Assembly (NCBI GenBank): GCA_003646935.1
Contig: QMLW01000036.1
Coordinates: 1 to 9,573, forward strand
Origin: Deltaproteobacteria bacterium
GTDB lineage: Bacteria; Desulfobacterota; DSM-4660; Desulfatiglandales; B25-G16
DNA: 9,573 nucleotides
Direction of reading: 5' to 3'
In this document: positions 1 to 5,962 of the stretch, piece by piece
How the letters are laid out: every line of letters begins with the position of its first letter
Numbering within the stretch: position 1 is the first letter of the stretch
The notes under the pieces: model-generated
Database searches by the model: none
What the model was told of the DNA's origin: nothing
What the model saw: the letters and a program-made list of their open reading frames with translations, nothing else
Made by a program: the position numbers and the translations under genes

Positions 1-1910
1 AGGTAGCTCGACACACAGCCCATAAACAGCAGCGTTGGTGCCTCTTTTTTGAGCTCCCCTGCCTCAACCCTTTTCCTGATGGATGATGGAAAGATTGCGA
101 TCCTGTCCTCTTTTTTTGCAGCGTAGACGTTATCCGTTGTAAGGATGCTATCCCTCAGTGCCATGACGGGCTCAGGGGACGCTCCGGAGGCAAAGATCTT
201 TTCTCTACCTTTCTGGATTATCTCATCAACCTTGATTTGTGCAGGACAAAATTGGGTGCATGAATTGCACGTGGTACAGGTGTAGAATGATTCAGCCAGC
301 TCCTTGGAAGTATCAATTTGTCCGGTCATCAGGTTGAAGGCGAGAATGGTCCTGCCGCGAGCATTTCGGGATTCAAGCTGCGTTACCTCATAAGTGGGGC
401 ATCCCAGGCGGCAGAACGCGCAGTTGATGCAGGCGAGTATCTCATTGTCCGCATCGTAGCTGAATGAGTCAAGCCCTTCGGGGTGCTCGAGCAGGGGCTT
501 GAAGGCGAAGTAGTCGTAGATATCGTGTTCCTTCTCATCCATGCCCATCTTACCGGGATTCAATATGTTGTTGGGATCGAGGGCCTTTTTGATGGCCTTC
601 ATCACATCAAGAGCCGGTCCCAGCTGCTTTCTCATGTATGGCGCCCTGGCGAGACCGGTGCCGTGCTCAGCAGTAACGGTTCCCCCCATCTTGAGCACCA
701 CGTCGGCAAGTTCATCAACGGCGGGTTTGAGCCTATCCCACTCATCCTGGCTTCGCATGTCGGTCACAAAGGTGGTATGTACGTTTCCGTCGCCTATATG
801 CCCGAAGGTGGTGAGCAGCAGGTTGTATTTATCGGCAATCTCCTGGGCGCTCTTAATGGTCTCGGGGATCTTTGAGGGCGGGACGCCAGGATCTTCAGAA
901 ATGGCAACGAGCCTGTAGCCCGGTTTGATCCGCGAGAGGGTTGGCACCAGTTTTCCCCTCGCCTCCATGATCTCTGCGGCCTTGACCGGATCATCGCTCC
1001 AGGTGAAGTCCTCCACGTTGTGTTTCTTGCAAATATCGCCGATCCTCTCCATGTCCCTAGTTACTATCTCCTTGGCGCCGTCCAGCTCGAGGATAAGCAT
1101 GGCCTCTATATTGCTCACATCCCTATCGATATGTTTTTCTACGATCTTGAGGCTGTACTTATCCAGGATCTCGCACGCGGTGAGCTGTATGCCGGATGCG
1201 ATGATATCGCTCACCGCTTTGCCCCCTGCATCCAAATCGTTAAATATGGCGAGGGCCAAGGCAGTATATTCTGGAAGAGATTTGATCTTCACTGTTATCT
1301 CGGTAATAACGCCCAAGGTTCCCTCAGAGCTTGCGAAGACGTGGTTGAGATCATAGCCCATGGATGATTTAGGTGTTTTGGAGCCGGTCTCGATGATCGT
1401 ACCATCGGCAAGGACCACTTTCAGGGCTTTCACATAATCCCGTGCCGTGCCGTATTTCACGGCCCGGTGCCCTGATGAGTTCGTGGACATCATGCCGCCG
1501 ATGCTTGCGATAAGCTCGCTGCCCGGATTAGGTGGGAACATGAGGCCCTGTTTGGCAAGATGTCTGTTTAAATCCATACAGATCACGCCTGGCTCCACCA
1601 CCGCATAAAAATCGTCTTTATTGACTTCCAAAATCCTATTCATCCTGTGGACATCCAGGAGAATGCCCCCTTCTACAGGAAGGGAGGCGCCGGTTACGCT
1701 CGTTCCCGAACCCTGAATCGTCACGGGGACCTTCTCCTGATTGGCCAGTTGCATGATGCGTGATATCTGCTCCGTTGTATGCGCATATACCACTACATCG
1801 GGGACCGCCACGTGTACCGACATATCACGTGAATTGCAGATACATTCCACGCGGTCTGAGAATACGTTCTCCTCTCCCACGATATTCTTAATTTCGTTCA
1901 CTATATCCAT
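1..1910 (-). CDS. FAD-linked 2-hydroxyacid oxidase fused to Fe-S subunit (GlcD-GlcF / D-lactate dehydrogenase type), 3' end cut off by window
   Basis: The open frame runs from ATG at 1910 to the left edge without a stop, giving 636 visible residues. Residues about 35-210 form a PCMH-type FAD-binding domain, with QGSGTSVTGASLP at 66-78 and the PNPGSELIASIGGM segment at 127-140. The FAD-oxidase C-terminal domain carries HIGDGNVH (371-378) and AEHGTG (414-419), the metal- and substrate-binding signatures of D-lactate, glycolate and 2-hydroxyglutarate dehydrogenases. Two 4Fe-4S motifs follow: C494-x2-C497-x2-C500-x3-C504P and C545-x2-C548-x2-C551-x3-C555P. The frame leaves the window in what looks like the first cysteine-rich CCG domain (FMGCVSSY, 629-636). 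The family oxidises a 2-hydroxyacid to a 2-oxoacid and passes electrons through Fe-S centres to a membrane acceptor; the substrate cannot be told from sequence. GAGAGG lies 7 nt before the ATG, and a strong promoter lies just upstream. The neighbouring ETF:quinone oxidoreductase suggests a link to quinones. Confidence 0.9.
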   Translation of the reverse strand, partial: MDIVNEIKNIVGEENVFSDRVECICNSRDMSVHVAVPDVVVYAHTTEQISRIMQLANQEKVPVTIQGSGTSVTGASLPVEGGILLDVHRMNRILEVNKDDFYAVVEPGVICMDLNRHLAKQGLMFPPNPGSELIASIGGMMSTNSSGHRAVKYGTARDYVKALKVVLADGTIIETGSKTPKSSMGYDLNHVFASSEGTLGVITEITVKIKSLPEYTALALAIFNDLDAGGKAVSDIIASGIQLTACEILDKYSLKIVEKHIDRDVSNIEAMLILELDGAKEIVTRDMERIGDICKKHNVEDFTWSDDPVKAAEIMEARGKLVPTLSRIKPGYRLVAISEDPGVPPSKIPETIKSAQEIADKYNLLLTTFGHIGDGNVHTTFVTDMRSQDEWDRLKPAVDELADVVLKMGGTVTAEHGTGLARAPYMRKQLGPALDVMKAIKKALDPNNILNPGKMGMDEKEHDIYDYFAFKPLLEHPEGLDSFSYDADNEILACINCAFCRLGCPTYEVTQLESRNARGRTILAFNLMTGQIDTSKELAESFYTCTTCNSCTQFCPAQIKVDEIIQKGREKIFASGASPEPVMALRDSILTTDNVYAAKKEDRIAIFPSSIRKRVEAGELKKEAPTLLFMGCVSSY

Positions 1911-1932
1911 CTGAGTACCTCTCGTATTTGGT

Positions 1933-1957
1933 TAGCTTAGTAGCTATTATTTAGCTA
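1933..1957. promoter_or_regulatory. possible operator: TAGCTA dyad at the oxidase gene start site
   Basis: TAGCTA at 1941-1946 and 1952-1957 are separated by 5 bases and form a perfect dyad. A third TAGCT lies at 1933-1937. The cluster sits immediately downstream of the -10 element, where a bound repressor would block initiation. The regulator is unknown. AT-rich sequence makes chance repeats fairly likely. Confidence 0.35.
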
Positions 1958-1965
1958 TAAAGTAT

Positions 1966-1994
1966 CTATAAGCAAGAGTAAGACGGGCTGTCAA
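1966..1994 (-). promoter_or_regulatory. sigma70-like promoter of the FAD/Fe-S oxidase gene
   Basis: On the minus strand, TTGACA (1994-1989) is followed by a 17-nt spacer and TTATAG (1971-1966). The predicted start is near 1959, leaving a leader of about 50 nt. It lies between two genes on the same strand, so the oxidase gene can be transcribed independently of the upstream ETF:quinone oxidoreductase gene. Confidence 0.65.
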
Positions 1995-2037
1995 GTGATA
2001 AAATCGCTTCGCGGTTGTATATGATATGTCCTTTTTT

Positions 2038-3741
2038 CTACAAAACGGTGTATTTGGGGCCTCCTCCGCCCTCGGGTGGAACCCAGGTGATGTTCTCAAA
2101 GGGATCCTTGATATCACATGTCTTGCAATGCACGCAGTTGGAGAAATTCAATTTCAACGTGGGCTTTCCAGTTTCCTCGTTAATCTCCATTTCATATACA
2201 TTGGCGGGGCAAAACCGAGTGCAGGGATTCTGATACTCATCCCTGCACGTAGTGTAACAGATGTTGAGATCGGGTATCTTGAGGTGGGGTGGCTGCTGCT
2301 CCTCGTGAGTGGTGCCGGAGTAGTACACGTCCGATTCCTTATCGAATGTTGTCTTACCGTCGAATTTTACTATCCCTCTTTGCTCGTCTGTGGGTGAATC
2401 AGTGCCATAGTATTCAATGACTTTCTTGCGGTGCACGTAATCCGGTTCTGTGGAGAGCCTGCCTTTTAGGATTCTCCCTCCCAGGATATACTGGAAGCCG
2501 GCCTTTATGAGGCCTATCCAGAGGCCTTTCTGAAATGCCTGATGGAAATTCCGTACCCTTTTAAGCTCCTTGCCGATGTAGCTGTCCAGGAGTGCTTTTT
2601 CGTAGCCCTGCAACTGTGTAGCCGAGAAGTCATCCTTGATGAGTGAGTCAAGGATGGTTTCAGCGGCGAGCATGCCGGATTTCATAGCAATGTGTATGCC
2701 CTTGATCTTTTGACTGATGAAGAGGCTTGCTGAATCACCCACGATGACCCCGCCATCAAAGGCAAGTTTTGGAACCGAAAAGTATCCTCCTACTGGCGCT
2801 GTTTTCGCTCCGTACTGAACGATTGTCCCGGCCTTTATTATCTCGGATATGTAGGGGTGCAGTTTGAATTTTTGAAATTCAAGATGGGGATCAAGGTAGG
2901 GATCATCAGCATCGAGTCCGGTGAGCAGACCAAGGGAGACCATATTGTTCTTCATTCCGTAAACGAACCCCCCACCATAGGTATCGCTTTTTAGGGGGTA
3001 GCCCATGCTATGAAAGACCCGTCCGGGTTCGAACCTCCCTTCTGGAACCTCCCACACCTCTTTTACACCGCATACATAGGTTTGTGGATTTCTCCCTTCA
3101 TCGAGACCCAATTTCTTTATGAGCTCCTTGGCGAGGCTACCCCTCGAACCCTCGCCGAATACCGTGACCTTGGCATGGAGATCGATACCGGGCTCGAAAT
3201 TCGGCTTCCTTTCGCCATCGGGACCAATCCCCTTGTCGCCGGTCCTAACCCCAAGAACCTTGCCATCCTCATAAAGGGTCTCTGTTGCAGAAAAGCCTGG
3301 AAATATATCGACCCCGATCTCCTCGACCAAGGTGCCGAGCCAGTGGGCGAGTTTCGAAAGAGAGACAATATAATTGCCATGATTATTCAAAGGGGGCGGT
3401 GTCACCGGAGACCTAATCCGGCCGTTTTTGGTTAACAGGCACACTTCCTCTTTCGTGATCTCGCATTCTAAGGGCGCATCCTTGTCGATAAAATCGGGAA
3501 CAAGCTCCTTGAGGGCAATAGGGTCCATGATCGCACCCGATATACTATGCGCTCCTATGTCAGTCCCCTTTTCAAGCAGCGCGATCATGACCTCCTCGAG
3601 CTTTTTGCCTTCTCCTCCTTCTTCAACCTTTCTGTTATGGTTCTGAATGAGGTTTGCCAGATGAAGGGCGCCGCTCAAGCAGGCTATACCACCTCCAACA
3701 AAAAGTACGTCAACTTCCATTACATCTCGTTCATCTTCCAC
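2038..3741 (-). CDS. electron transfer flavoprotein:quinone oxidoreductase (ETF-QO)
   Basis: This 567-residue protein is close to the usual ETF-QO length. It is a monotopic membrane flavoprotein that takes electrons from reduced ETF and delivers them to quinone. The N-terminus has a Rossmann FAD motif (DVLFVGGGIACLSGA, 11-25). The second FAD motif is GVIVGDSASLF (331-341), followed by KIKGIHIAMKSGMLAAE (345-361), a family hallmark. The C-terminus holds the 4Fe-4S domain; by comparison with characterised ETF-QO the ligands are C511, C536, C539 and C542 (FCPANVYE and CVHCKTCDIKDP), ending in the family signature WVPPEGGGGPKY (553-564). Additional cysteines occur at 495, 499 and 507. The third glycine of the N-terminal GxGxxG is Cys21 here. 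The start is GTG at 3741, with AGGGGAGGAG 6 nt upstream; an in-frame ATG at codon 8 is less well placed. The ETF subunits are not in this window. Confidence 0.95.
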   Translation of the reverse strand: MEDERDVMEVDVLFVGGGIACLSGALHLANLIQNHNRKVEEGGEGKKLEEVMIALLEKGTDIGAHSISGAIMDPIALKELVPDFIDKDAPLECEITKEEVCLLTKNGRIRSPVTPPPLNNHGNYIVSLSKLAHWLGTLVEEIGVDIFPGFSATETLYEDGKVLGVRTGDKGIGPDGERKPNFEPGIDLHAKVTVFGEGSRGSLAKELIKKLGLDEGRNPQTYVCGVKEVWEVPEGRFEPGRVFHSMGYPLKSDTYGGGFVYGMKNNMVSLGLLTGLDADDPYLDPHLEFQKFKLHPYISEIIKAGTIVQYGAKTAPVGGYFSVPKLAFDGGVIVGDSASLFISQKIKGIHIAMKSGMLAAETILDSLIKDDFSATQLQGYEKALLDSYIGKELKRVRNFHQAFQKGLWIGLIKAGFQYILGGRILKGRLSTEPDYVHRKKVIEYYGTDSPTDEQRGIVKFDGKTTFDKESDVYYSGTTHEEQQPPHLKIPDLNICYTTCRDEYQNPCTRFCPANVYEMEINEETGKPTLKLNFSNCVHCKTCDIKDPFENITWVPPEGGGGPKYTVL

Positions 3742-3806
3742 CGTTCACTCCTCCCCTGAGTTGTATATGATCCGCGTGATTGTTTCTATTCCTTTCGCAG
3801 GAGTGT

Positions 3807-3836
3807 CTTATAGCATAGCACCTAAAATCGCCGCAA
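3807..3836 (-). promoter_or_regulatory. candidate promoter of the ETF-QO gene
   Basis: On the minus strand, TTGCGG (3836-3831) is followed by an 18-nt spacer and TATAAG (3812-3807). The -10 element is good and the -35 keeps only TTG plus a poor second half. The leader would be about 60 nt. This is a pattern match only. Confidence 0.35.
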
Positions 3837-4242
3837 GATAATCTTGGACAGAAGCAATGCTAACACTTTTTCCGTGCGGATGTCATTGCTTGAATCCAGG
3901 GCATGGAAAAGCGGCACATCATCCCATGGATGTAACGAGAGCGAGGACTACACGGAAGCCAATCAATTGGTATGGCCAAACGCCTGGATGGCTCTGCCAA
4001 CAGCACCAAACCTTAGCAGGCCCCATGGAGATCCAGAGGGCTCAGCGGATGCTATTCTCAACAAGGTATATGCATGCTTTAACAAAAAGGTGCTGAGCAT
4101 GAGAGCTTACTGGAGACTGTCGAGCTTTTCTGATATGGTGAAAAGTCAGTTTCGGTTGAGATATTCTTGTTGCGCCAGCCGGATAGCCCCAGCCTGCCCT
4201 ATTTGGGGAAGCGGATTTTCTCCTAGGAACCCAACTATGTGC

Positions 4243-4279
4243 AAAAGAGCATGGAGCAAAAAAAGACATCCCCATGCTC
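4243..4279 (-). terminator. alternative hairpin with T tail, overlapping the previous one
   Basis: On the minus strand, GAGCATGG (4279-4272) pairs perfectly with CCATGCTC (4254-4247) across a 17-nt loop that contains the T tract of the upstream hairpin. It is followed by TTTT (4246-4243). Its 5' arm uses bases that the upstream hairpin also needs, so the two helices cannot both form fully. It may be a second-chance terminator or an attenuator-like switch. Confidence 0.4.
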
Positions 4280-4353
4280 AGTCATATAGTCTCTTTCATG
4301 TATAATCCTGAGGTAAAGCGTCAGAATCATGTGCTGAGCAAAAAGGATGTCTT
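4258..4353 (-). terminator. hairpin followed by a T tract, downstream of the 88-residue protein gene
   Basis: Read on the minus strand, AAGACATCC (4353-4345) pairs perfectly with GGATGTCTT (4271-4263), and TGCTCAG (4340-4334) pairs with CTGAGCA (4281-4275). Small internal mismatches separate the two helices and the loop is 52 nt. The 3' arm runs into a T tract (complement of A4258-A4264). It begins 30 nt after the stop of the 88-residue gene, as expected for an intrinsic terminator. The loop is long for a standard terminator, and an alternative pairing exists (see the feature at 4243-4279). Confidence 0.5.
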
Positions 4354-4383
4354 CTCTGGAAAGGGTTTCTGTGTATCGATGCT

Positions 4384-4650
4384 TTAGTCTTCCTTCTTGA
4401 GGTCCTCTACCTCCTTTTTAAGGCTCGCCACTTCTTCTTTCAATTCACTCGTGTTGGGCTTTTCCTCAAACGTCTCCGCACTCCTCTTATCCTTGATCTC
4501 CTCGATACCAAGATAGGTAGCCAAGGCACCCCCTAAAATGAGCAGTGCAGGTATCCCAGCTGCCAGTGCCTTTATAAAATATCCCCACCAGACAACAATT
4601 CCAATAATGCCCAAAATTAACGCCGCTAAACCCCCAAGTAGTGCCGCCAT
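4384..4650 (-). CDS. small membrane protein with C-terminal coiled coil, function unknown
   Basis: The product is 88 residues from ATG at 4650. That start is chosen because AAGGAGG (4662-4656) lies 5 nt upstream; a longer in-frame start at 4725 would add 25 polar residues and lacks such a site. Two hydrophobic segments are visible, about residues 3-21 (GLAALILGIIGIVVWW region) and 30-48 (AGIPALLILGGALATYLGI region), joined by a short loop, so a helical hairpin in the membrane is likely. The last 35 residues are highly charged, with heptad-like Leu/Val spacing (ELKEEVASLKKEVEDLKKE), suggesting a short cytoplasmic coiled coil for self-association or partner binding. The two-helix layout with a Trp pair and Gly-rich helices resembles other tiny bacterial membrane proteins, but I do not recognise a named family. 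The gene diverges from the 81-residue gene and is followed by a hairpin with a T tract. Confidence 0.75.
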   Translation of the reverse strand: MAALLGGLAALILGIIGIVVWWGYFIKALAAGIPALLILGGALATYLGIEEIKDKRSAETFEEKPNTSELKEEVASLKKEVEDLKKED

Positions 4651-4753
4651 ATCTACCTCCTTACCTTCTTGTCTTGTTGTTTCGGGTATAGACTCCGCTT
4701 CTTTTAACACAAGAAATATGATCATTCAAGACTTAATTGCGCCCAATTTTTCT

Positions 4754-4782
4754 TTGACAAATGGTGCTACATTAGATAAGAA
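4754..4782 (+). promoter_or_regulatory. candidate promoter of the 81-residue protein gene
   Basis: A perfect TTGACA lies at 4754-4759. The -10 is poorer: GATAAG at 4775-4780 (15-nt spacer) or TAAGAA at 4777-4782 (17-nt spacer). Transcription from here would give a leader of about 130 nt that includes the hairpin at 4826-4867. Confidence 0.4.
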
Positions 4783-4825
4783 AATCAAGATCTTCAACAA
4801 GGTACTGCTATGAGCATGGAAGCGC

Positions 4826-4867
4826 AAACGAGCTGCGTGCAATAAGGAGATGCTTGTAGCCTCGTTT
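4826..4867 (+). promoter_or_regulatory. long leader hairpin upstream of the 81-residue gene
   Basis: The arms 4826-4841 (AAACGAGCTGCGTGCA) and 4851-4867 (TGCTTGTAG, C, CTCGTTT) form about 15 base pairs as plus-strand RNA. There are two G-U wobbles, one U-U mismatch and one bulged C (4860), closed by the 9-nt loop ATAAGGAGA. The two wobbles would be C-A mismatches on the other strand, so the fold favours plus-strand transcription. The 3' arm contains GCCTC (4859-4863), complementary to GAGGC (4911-4915) in the ribosome binding site of the downstream gene. That would allow a simple translational switch, but it is untested inference. Confidence 0.45.
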
Positions 4868-4919
4868 ATCCCATGGCAGAGGCGGCATTGTTGCTGAAGC
4901 ACCCCACTGGGAGGCCCTT

Positions 4920-5165
4920 ATGGATGATATCAAGGATTATTTATTGTGTGATAAGTGCAAGAACAAGAATTTTATCCGGATCTACAACTTCGCCGTTCAG
5001 TATAAGAAGGTAAATTTTTCAGATGACGTGATATATGATGATGTTGCGGAGGAGCTTTATCAATGCACCCACTGTCAAAAAATCTTCACGGAACAGCAAA
5101 TAAAAGCAGGCTTAAAGAGGCTGGCGGAGGAGAGGTTGAACTCTTTCTCTGGGCGTGAACAATGA
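4920..5165 (+). CDS. small CxxC/CxxC (zinc-ribbon-like) protein, function unknown
   Basis: The product is 81 residues. Start ATG at 4920 has GGGAGG (4909-4914) 5 nt upstream. Cysteines pair as C10-x2-C13 near the N-terminus and C49-x2-C52 in the middle (YQCTHCQKIFT), the arrangement of a four-cysteine zinc ribbon with a 35-residue insert of beta-prone sequence. The C-terminus (residues 58-75) is a charged, probably helical segment. No signal peptide or membrane segment is seen, so it is probably cytoplasmic. It is the only supported plus-strand gene in the window. It converges on the FHA gene with 28 bases between the two stops and no good terminator between them. The family is not recognised; zinc binding is inferred from cysteine spacing. 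Confidence 0.7.
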   Translation: MDDIKDYLLCDKCKNKNFIRIYNFAVQYKKVNFSDDVIYDDVAEELYQCTHCQKIFTEQQIKAGLKRLAEERLNSFSGREQ

Positions 5166-5193
5166 GCACGCCATGGAGCGGATGATAAGGGGA

Positions 5194-5916
5194 TTATTTT
5201 TCTTCTTCGCTCTCCTGCGAATAAAACTGGAACTTGTGGGATCCTATCTCGATTGTATCGAAATCATTTAAAAAACGGCTATCAGTTATTGTCTCATTAT
5301 TTACCTTTATCTTTGTCCTTCCTCCCGTTGCGGTGATGGCATACCCATTTGGCCTGCGGCTGATAGTTGCCGCTGTTGGGGGCATAAACATACCGCCGAG
5401 TCGCACCTCTGAGGTGTCGGCCTTGCCAATTTTGGTGAGCTTTTTCGTTAGCTTTATCTCGCCTTGACTCGATCCATCGATGAAACTAATGACACCCAAC
5501 CTCTCCTTTTGAGCCGATACCTCCATTCCCTTTTCCTTGGCCTGCTTCTCGAGAAGTTCCTTATGCTGTGCAGTGTCAAGGATCATCGTCCTATCAAGCT
5601 CTGCCTCTTTCGCCTTGGCCTGTTCCTCTTGGGACATTGCAAAGAAGAGCAGGTGTTTGCCCACGGCGATCTTATCCTTATGCTGTAGCCTATGAGAGGT
5701 AATGGCTTTATCATTGACAAATGTCCCGTTTGTGCTCTGCAGATCAGTAAGGATATAGGTGCCCCCGCTTTTATCTATCCTGGCATGGAGACCTGATACC
5801 GCGAGGTTATCGATCACAATGTCATTCTCCTCATTACGCCCGATGGTGAGGTTTTCCTTGGTGAAGGGATACTCCTTAATCACCTTCTTATTGAAGACTA
5901 ATATAACCCTTGCCAT
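5194..5916 (-). CDS. double FHA-domain protein, second domain degenerate
   Basis: The 240-residue product is a predicted cytoplasmic phosphothreonine reader. The first FHA domain (about residues 22-92) is canonical: TIGR (24-27), SGLHARI (41-47) and LQSTNGTFVN (59-68), including the Arg, Ser, His and Asn residues that contact phosphothreonine. A charged linker follows (about 95-140), containing DRTMILDT (108-115). The second FHA-like fold (about 142-235) has IGK instead of IGR, AATISRR where S-x2-H is expected, and GGRTKIKVN instead of STNGT-x-VN, so its phosphopeptide pocket is probably non-functional. The C-terminus is acidic (ESEEEK). AGGGG lies about 8 nt before the ATG. It is the last gene of the kinase-phosphatase-FHA cluster, 46 bases after the phosphatase, so it is a likely substrate or effector of the kinase. 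FHA assignment is firm; its output is unknown. Confidence 0.92.
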   Translation of the reverse strand: MARVILVFNKKVIKEYPFTKENLTIGRNEENDIVIDNLAVSGLHARIDKSGGTYILTDLQSTNGTFVNDKAITSHRLQHKDKIAVGKHLLFFAMSQEEQAKAKEAELDRTMILDTAQHKELLEKQAKEKGMEVSAQKERLGVISFIDGSSQGEIKLTKKLTKIGKADTSEVRLGGMFMPPTAATISRRPNGYAITATGGRTKIKVNNETITDSRFLNDFDTIEIGSHKFQFYSQESEEEK

Positions 5917-5930
5917 AGCATAAGCCCCTG

Positions 5931-5947
5931 TTTGTGATTACCACAAA
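5931..5947. repeat. short perfect inverted repeat in the phosphatase-FHA gap
   Basis: TTTGTG (5931-5936) and CACAAA (5942-5947) flank ATTAC. Next to it lies a run of A on the plus strand (T on the transcribed strand). The dyad sits just before the ribosome binding site of the FHA gene. It could be a weak RNA hairpin affecting translation or a protein site; it is shorter than a CRP/FNR site. Confidence 0.3.
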
Positions 5948-5962
5948 AAAAGGATATTTTCA

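Larger units (their letters stand above)
3742..4383. other. 640-base stretch without a convincing gene
   Basis: Neither strand offers a frame with a good start, a ribosome binding site and a protein-like sequence. A plus frame stays open from 3844 to 4305, but it starts at TTG without a Shine-Dalgarno, is rich in Ser, Trp and Cys, and resembles no family I know. The minus frame near 4240-3840 has protein-like stretches interrupted by several stops, so a decayed gene is possible. Structure is present: AAGCAATG (3852-3859) pairs with CATTGCTT (3884-3891), CATCC-CAT-GGATG forms a small hairpin near 3919-3931, and related GTGCTGAGCA / CATGCTCAG segments recur at 4090-4101, 4273-4281 and 4331-4340. 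No tRNA, rRNA, tmRNA, RNase P or SRP RNA signature was recognised. Confidence 0.5.

Noticed and set aside
483..1367. Several plus-strand open frames across the oxidase gene
   Set aside because: They lie antisense to a frame with clear FAD and Fe-S motifs and are shadows of its codon bias.
1995..2030. Terminator after the ETF-QO gene
   Set aside because: Only a 3-bp CGC-GAA-GCG hairpin followed by ATTTT was found, too weak to call.
3010..3435. Plus-strand open frame of 141 codons
   Set aside because: Antisense to the ETF-QO coding region, with no start signal and no domain of its own.
3844..4305. Plus-strand open frame of 153 codons in the gene-poor stretch
   Set aside because: TTG start without a ribosome binding site, odd composition (rich in Ser, Trp and Cys), no recognisable domain, and overlap with hairpin structures. 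Kept only as part of the unexplained stretch.
3742..4383. Known structured RNAs (tmRNA, RNase P, SRP, group II intron) or CRISPR repeats
   Set aside because: None of their conserved core sequences or regular repeat-spacer units could be found.
4651..4725. Longer N-terminus for the 88-residue membrane protein
   Set aside because: The ideal AAGGAGG site precedes the internal ATG at 4650, and the extra 25 residues are polar and unlike a signal sequence.
4850..4897. Short upstream open frame (15 codons) beginning in the leader hairpin, with AAGGAG just before the ATG
   Set aside because: The Shine-Dalgarno touches the ATG with no spacer, which is too close for normal initiation. Also, the ATG is partly inside the stem.
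5166..5193. Bidirectional terminator between the two convergent stops
   Set aside because: Only a 4-bp AT stem was found before the T run. No credible hairpin.
5931..5947. CRP/FNR site suggested by TGTG...CACA
   Set aside because: The half-sites are too close (TGTG-N5-CACA) and it lies inside an operon gap, not at a promoter.
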